Virus record (IMG/VR): IMGVR_UViG_3300025420_000016
Coordinates: 1 to 31,408 of that record
Source of the DNA: a virus
Length of the DNA stretch: 31,408 nt
Reading direction: 5' to 3' (one strand)
Shown here: piece by piece, positions 29,944 through 31,408 of the stretch
Numbering within the stretch: position 1 is the first letter of the stretch
Layout of the letters: each line of letters opens with the position of its first letter
Notes under the pieces: generated by a model
The model's database searches: none
Told to the model about the DNA's origin: nothing
The model's input: the letters and a program-made list of their open reading frames with translations, nothing else
Made by a program: the position numbers and the translations under genes

Positions 29944-30344
29944 TGTTCCCACTAGAAGCTGTACTCGGACTGGCAACATCTTTGATTGACAGAATCTTTC
30001 CTGACCCTGCTCAGAAAGCCTCTGCTCAGTTGGAGTTGCTAAAGCTACAGCAGTCTGGTGAGCTTGCACAGATTACAGGTCAGCTTGACATCAACAAGAT
30101 TGAAGCTGCAAACGTTAATTTGTTTGTATCAGGCTGGAGACCAGCTATCGGTTGGGTATGTGCTCTAGCACTGGCATATCAGTATTTGGTTAGACCCCTA
30201 GCAGGTACTATTGCTACGATGGCTGGACATACTTTGCCACCTTTGCCAGGCTTGGATGACAACCTCTGGCAATTGATGATGGGTATGCTTGGCATGGGTG
30301 GACTTAGAACATTTGAAAAGGTGCAAGGAGTAGCAGCTAAATGA
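29943..30344 (+). CDS. GTA-type 3TM holin-like protein
   Basis: This 133-residue protein matches the GTA_holin_3TM family pattern. It has an amphipathic N-terminal helix with DRIFPDPAQKASAQLELLKL, then residues 63-71 SGWRPAIGW leading into a hydrophobic helix VCALALAYQYLVRPL. A second hydrophobic part (LWQLMMGMLGMGGLRTFEKV) completes it. Members are holins or holin-like proteins of phages and gene transfer agents. I chose the ATG at 29943, which overlaps the previous stop (TAATG), and not the frame start at 29922. An ATGA overlap couples it to the endopeptidase gene. Confidence 0.8.
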   Translation: MFPLEAVLGLATSLIDRIFPDPAQKASAQLELLKLQQSGELAQITGQLDINKIEAANVNLFVSGWRPAIGWVCALALAYQYLVRPLAGTIATMAGHTLPPLPGLDDNLWQLMMGMLGMGGLRTFEKVQGVAAK

Positions 30345-30760
30345 TAAATAGCAGGGACATCAATGAGTTACTACCAGAAGTTAAATCAAGGGTTGAACAC
30401 TTTATTGCTCTGTGTCAAGACAACAACATTGACCTGCTTATTACATCTACATATCGTGACATTGAAAGCCAGGATGCTTTGTATGCCCAGGGAAGGACAA
30501 CCAAAGGTCACGTTGTCACCAATGCAAAAGGCGGTGAGTCTTATCATAATTACCGCTGCGCTATTGATGTTGTGCCTATTGTAGGAGGTAAGCCAGACTG
30601 GGATACAAGTCATCCCGTGTGGGAATCTGTGGCTATGCTAGGTAAACAGGCAGGACTAGAGTGGGCGGGAGATTGGAAAACATTTAAAGAGATGGCACAC
30701 TTTCAGTTTACGCAAGGACTAACTATTGCACAACTTAAAGAAGGGGTGAGCTTTGCCTAA
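30341..30760 (+). CDS. M15-type peptidoglycan endopeptidase (endolysin)
   Basis: This 139-residue protein has the zinc site of the M15 (VanY/L-alanyl-D-glutamate endopeptidase) family. SYHNYRCAID gives H69 and D76, and EMAHFQ gives H120 with a nearby acidic residue (E117 or D111) as likely base. The front part includes ITSTYRDIESQDALYAQGRT, as in phage T5 and related endolysins. It cuts peptide bonds in peptidoglycan at the end of infection. No signal peptide is present, so it depends on a holin for export, which fits the neighbouring holin-like genes. Start and stop overlap the neighbours. Confidence 0.88.
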   Translation: MINSRDINELLPEVKSRVEHFIALCQDNNIDLLITSTYRDIESQDALYAQGRTTKGHVVTNAKGGESYHNYRCAIDVVPIVGGKPDWDTSHPVWESVAMLGKQAGLEWAGDWKTFKEMAHFQFTQGLTIAQLKEGVSFA

Positions 30761-30995
30761 ATCAACTAATCTATCGGAAGGAAGAGGGGAGAAATTACCT
30801 GCATCAAAAGGGGCAGGACTAACAGCCAAGGGACGGGCAAAATATAACAGAGCAACAGGGAGCAAGTTAAAAGCACCCCAGAAATCAGGTTCAAGACATA
30901 ATTCATTTTGTGCAAGAATGAAGGGTGTGGTTAGAAAAGCTAAAGGTCCAGCAACAAGGGCTAGGGCATCACTTAAAAGGTGGAACTGTAGATGA
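30753..30995 (+). CDS. Small basic phage protein with TTG start
   Basis: The frame begins at TTG 30753-30755, gives 80 residues (MPKSTNLSEGRGEKLPASKG at the start) and ends in a TGA that overlaps the next ATG. A GGGGTGA box lies 4 bases upstream, supporting the TTG start. The protein is rich in Lys/Arg/Ala/Gly; KGAGLTAKGRAKYNRATGSK and SFCARMKG...KAKGPATRAR are recognisable from small phage proteins (possibly DUF6321). The function is unknown; basic composition suggests binding to DNA or other polyanions. No ATG is available before residue 56. Confidence 0.7.
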   Translation: MPKSTNLSEGRGEKLPASKGAGLTAKGRAKYNRATGSKLKAPQKSGSRHNSFCARMKGVVRKAKGPATRARASLKRWNCR

Positions 30996-31135
30996 AAACT
31001 CCCAAAGCTAAACGTGGTTTGTACTACAACATTAACCAAAGACGTAAAAAGGGATTACTTGCTAAACGTCCTGGTCAAGCAGGTTACCCAACTGCGATGG
31101 CATTTAAAAGAGCTGCACGGACTGCCAAGAGATAA
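30992..31135 (+). CDS. Small basic phage protein, last gene of the late block
   Basis: A 47-residue frame, MKTPKAKRGLYYNINQRRKK at the start, has a GQAGYPTAMAFKRAARTAKR end that I recognise from a common family of tiny basic phage proteins with a PGxxGxPTxxAFxxAAxTAK pattern. Its ATG overlaps the stop of the preceding gene (ATGA). Together with the genes at 28694 and 30753 it forms a set of strongly basic small proteins. The function is unknown. Confidence 0.7.
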   Translation: MKTPKAKRGLYYNINQRRKKGLLAKRPGQAGYPTAMAFKRAARTAKR

Positions 31136-31173
31136 TCTCAAAACGGATTTAGCGTCCCCGCCACCAGAAAAAA

Positions 31174-31407
31174 TCAGTTTTCCCCAATATAGTCAGCTAC
31201 TGCGGTCATGATATTAGGTATATCTCCAACTGTGCAAGCCAGTACGTCAAAGTAATAGATAGTCTTGTGACCCCTATTTTGCATTCTTGCTTGATATTGC
31301 ATTAACTCCTTAATAGTGCCAATACTGGTAGTTCTCATAACAAACTCACCAAAATTGTCAAACAAGAAAAAATAGGTATATTGCTCATCTACCATCTGTT
31401 CCAACAT
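31174..31407 (-). CDS. Hypothetical protein at right window edge, possibly partial
   Basis: This minus-strand frame gives 77 residues from an ATG one base from the window end; the true start may lie beyond it. The sequence has a beta-alpha character (YTYFFLFDNFGEFVMRTTS; IYYFDVLACTVGDIPNIMTA) but is not a recognised family. It converges on the end of the late block at 31135, with only 38 bases between; that gap holds a weak AT stem (GAAAA/TTTTC) and no clear terminator. The strand matches the early block, so it may belong to it if the genome is circular. Confidence 0.5.
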   Translation of the reverse strand: MLEQMVDEQYTYFFLFDNFGEFVMRTTSIGTIKELMQYQARMQNRGHKTIYYFDVLACTVGDIPNIMTAVADYIGEN

Positions 31408-31408
31408 T

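Overview
This window is most of the genome of a tailed double-stranded DNA phage of a bacterium. It is best read as an uncultivated podovirus-like virus. The evidence is a complete head gene set (large terminase, portal, scaffold-like protein, HK97-fold-like coat), a P22 gp10-like tail hub protein, no tail tape-measure or sheath gene, and four large virion proteins that look like internal ejection proteins. No integrase, repressor, tRNA or rRNA gene is visible, so nothing points to lysogeny inside the window. Sigma70-type promoter sequences and a perfect DnaA box indicate a bacterial host, but I cannot name it.

Region by region: positions 1-4055 are the early block, all on the minus strand. 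It holds a RecT-like annealing protein (cut by the window edge), a lambda-exonuclease/YqaJ-like nuclease and many small unknown proteins. In its middle (about 2400-2610) lies an origin-like region: 10-bp iterons spaced 13-14 bp, an AT-rich perfect inverted repeat and a DnaA box. The most upstream early gene is driven by a textbook promoter at 4119-4146. Five early genes share a leader element related to AATCCTAACTT on the minus strand, and four of these carry a small hairpin just before it. Positions 4056-4511 are non-coding and full of small hairpins.

At about 5226-5277 the strand switches. A GT9-like glycosyltransferase gene reads left. The late block (5278-31135) reads right almost without gaps: small genes and a GT2 glycosyltransferase; terminase, HTH protein, portal, two arginine/lysine-rich micro-ORFs, an internal promoter, scaffold-like protein, coat and decoration-like proteins; connector, tail hub and two fibre genes with an antisense HNH endonuclease gene between them; a gene that appears to use an ATT start codon; four ejection-type proteins; and a lysis cassette (holin candidates, an M15 endopeptidase and several very basic small proteins). 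A final minus-strand gene at 31174-31407 begins the block beyond the window.

How the genes fit together: the early block supplies recombination and probably replication functions around the origin-like region. The late block builds and fills the capsid, makes the short tail and fibres, delivers DNA through ejection proteins and lyses the host. The points most worth follow-up are the repeated early leader, the iteron/DnaA region, the basic micro-ORFs, the ATT-start gene and the GY-rich repeats inserted in the hub protein.
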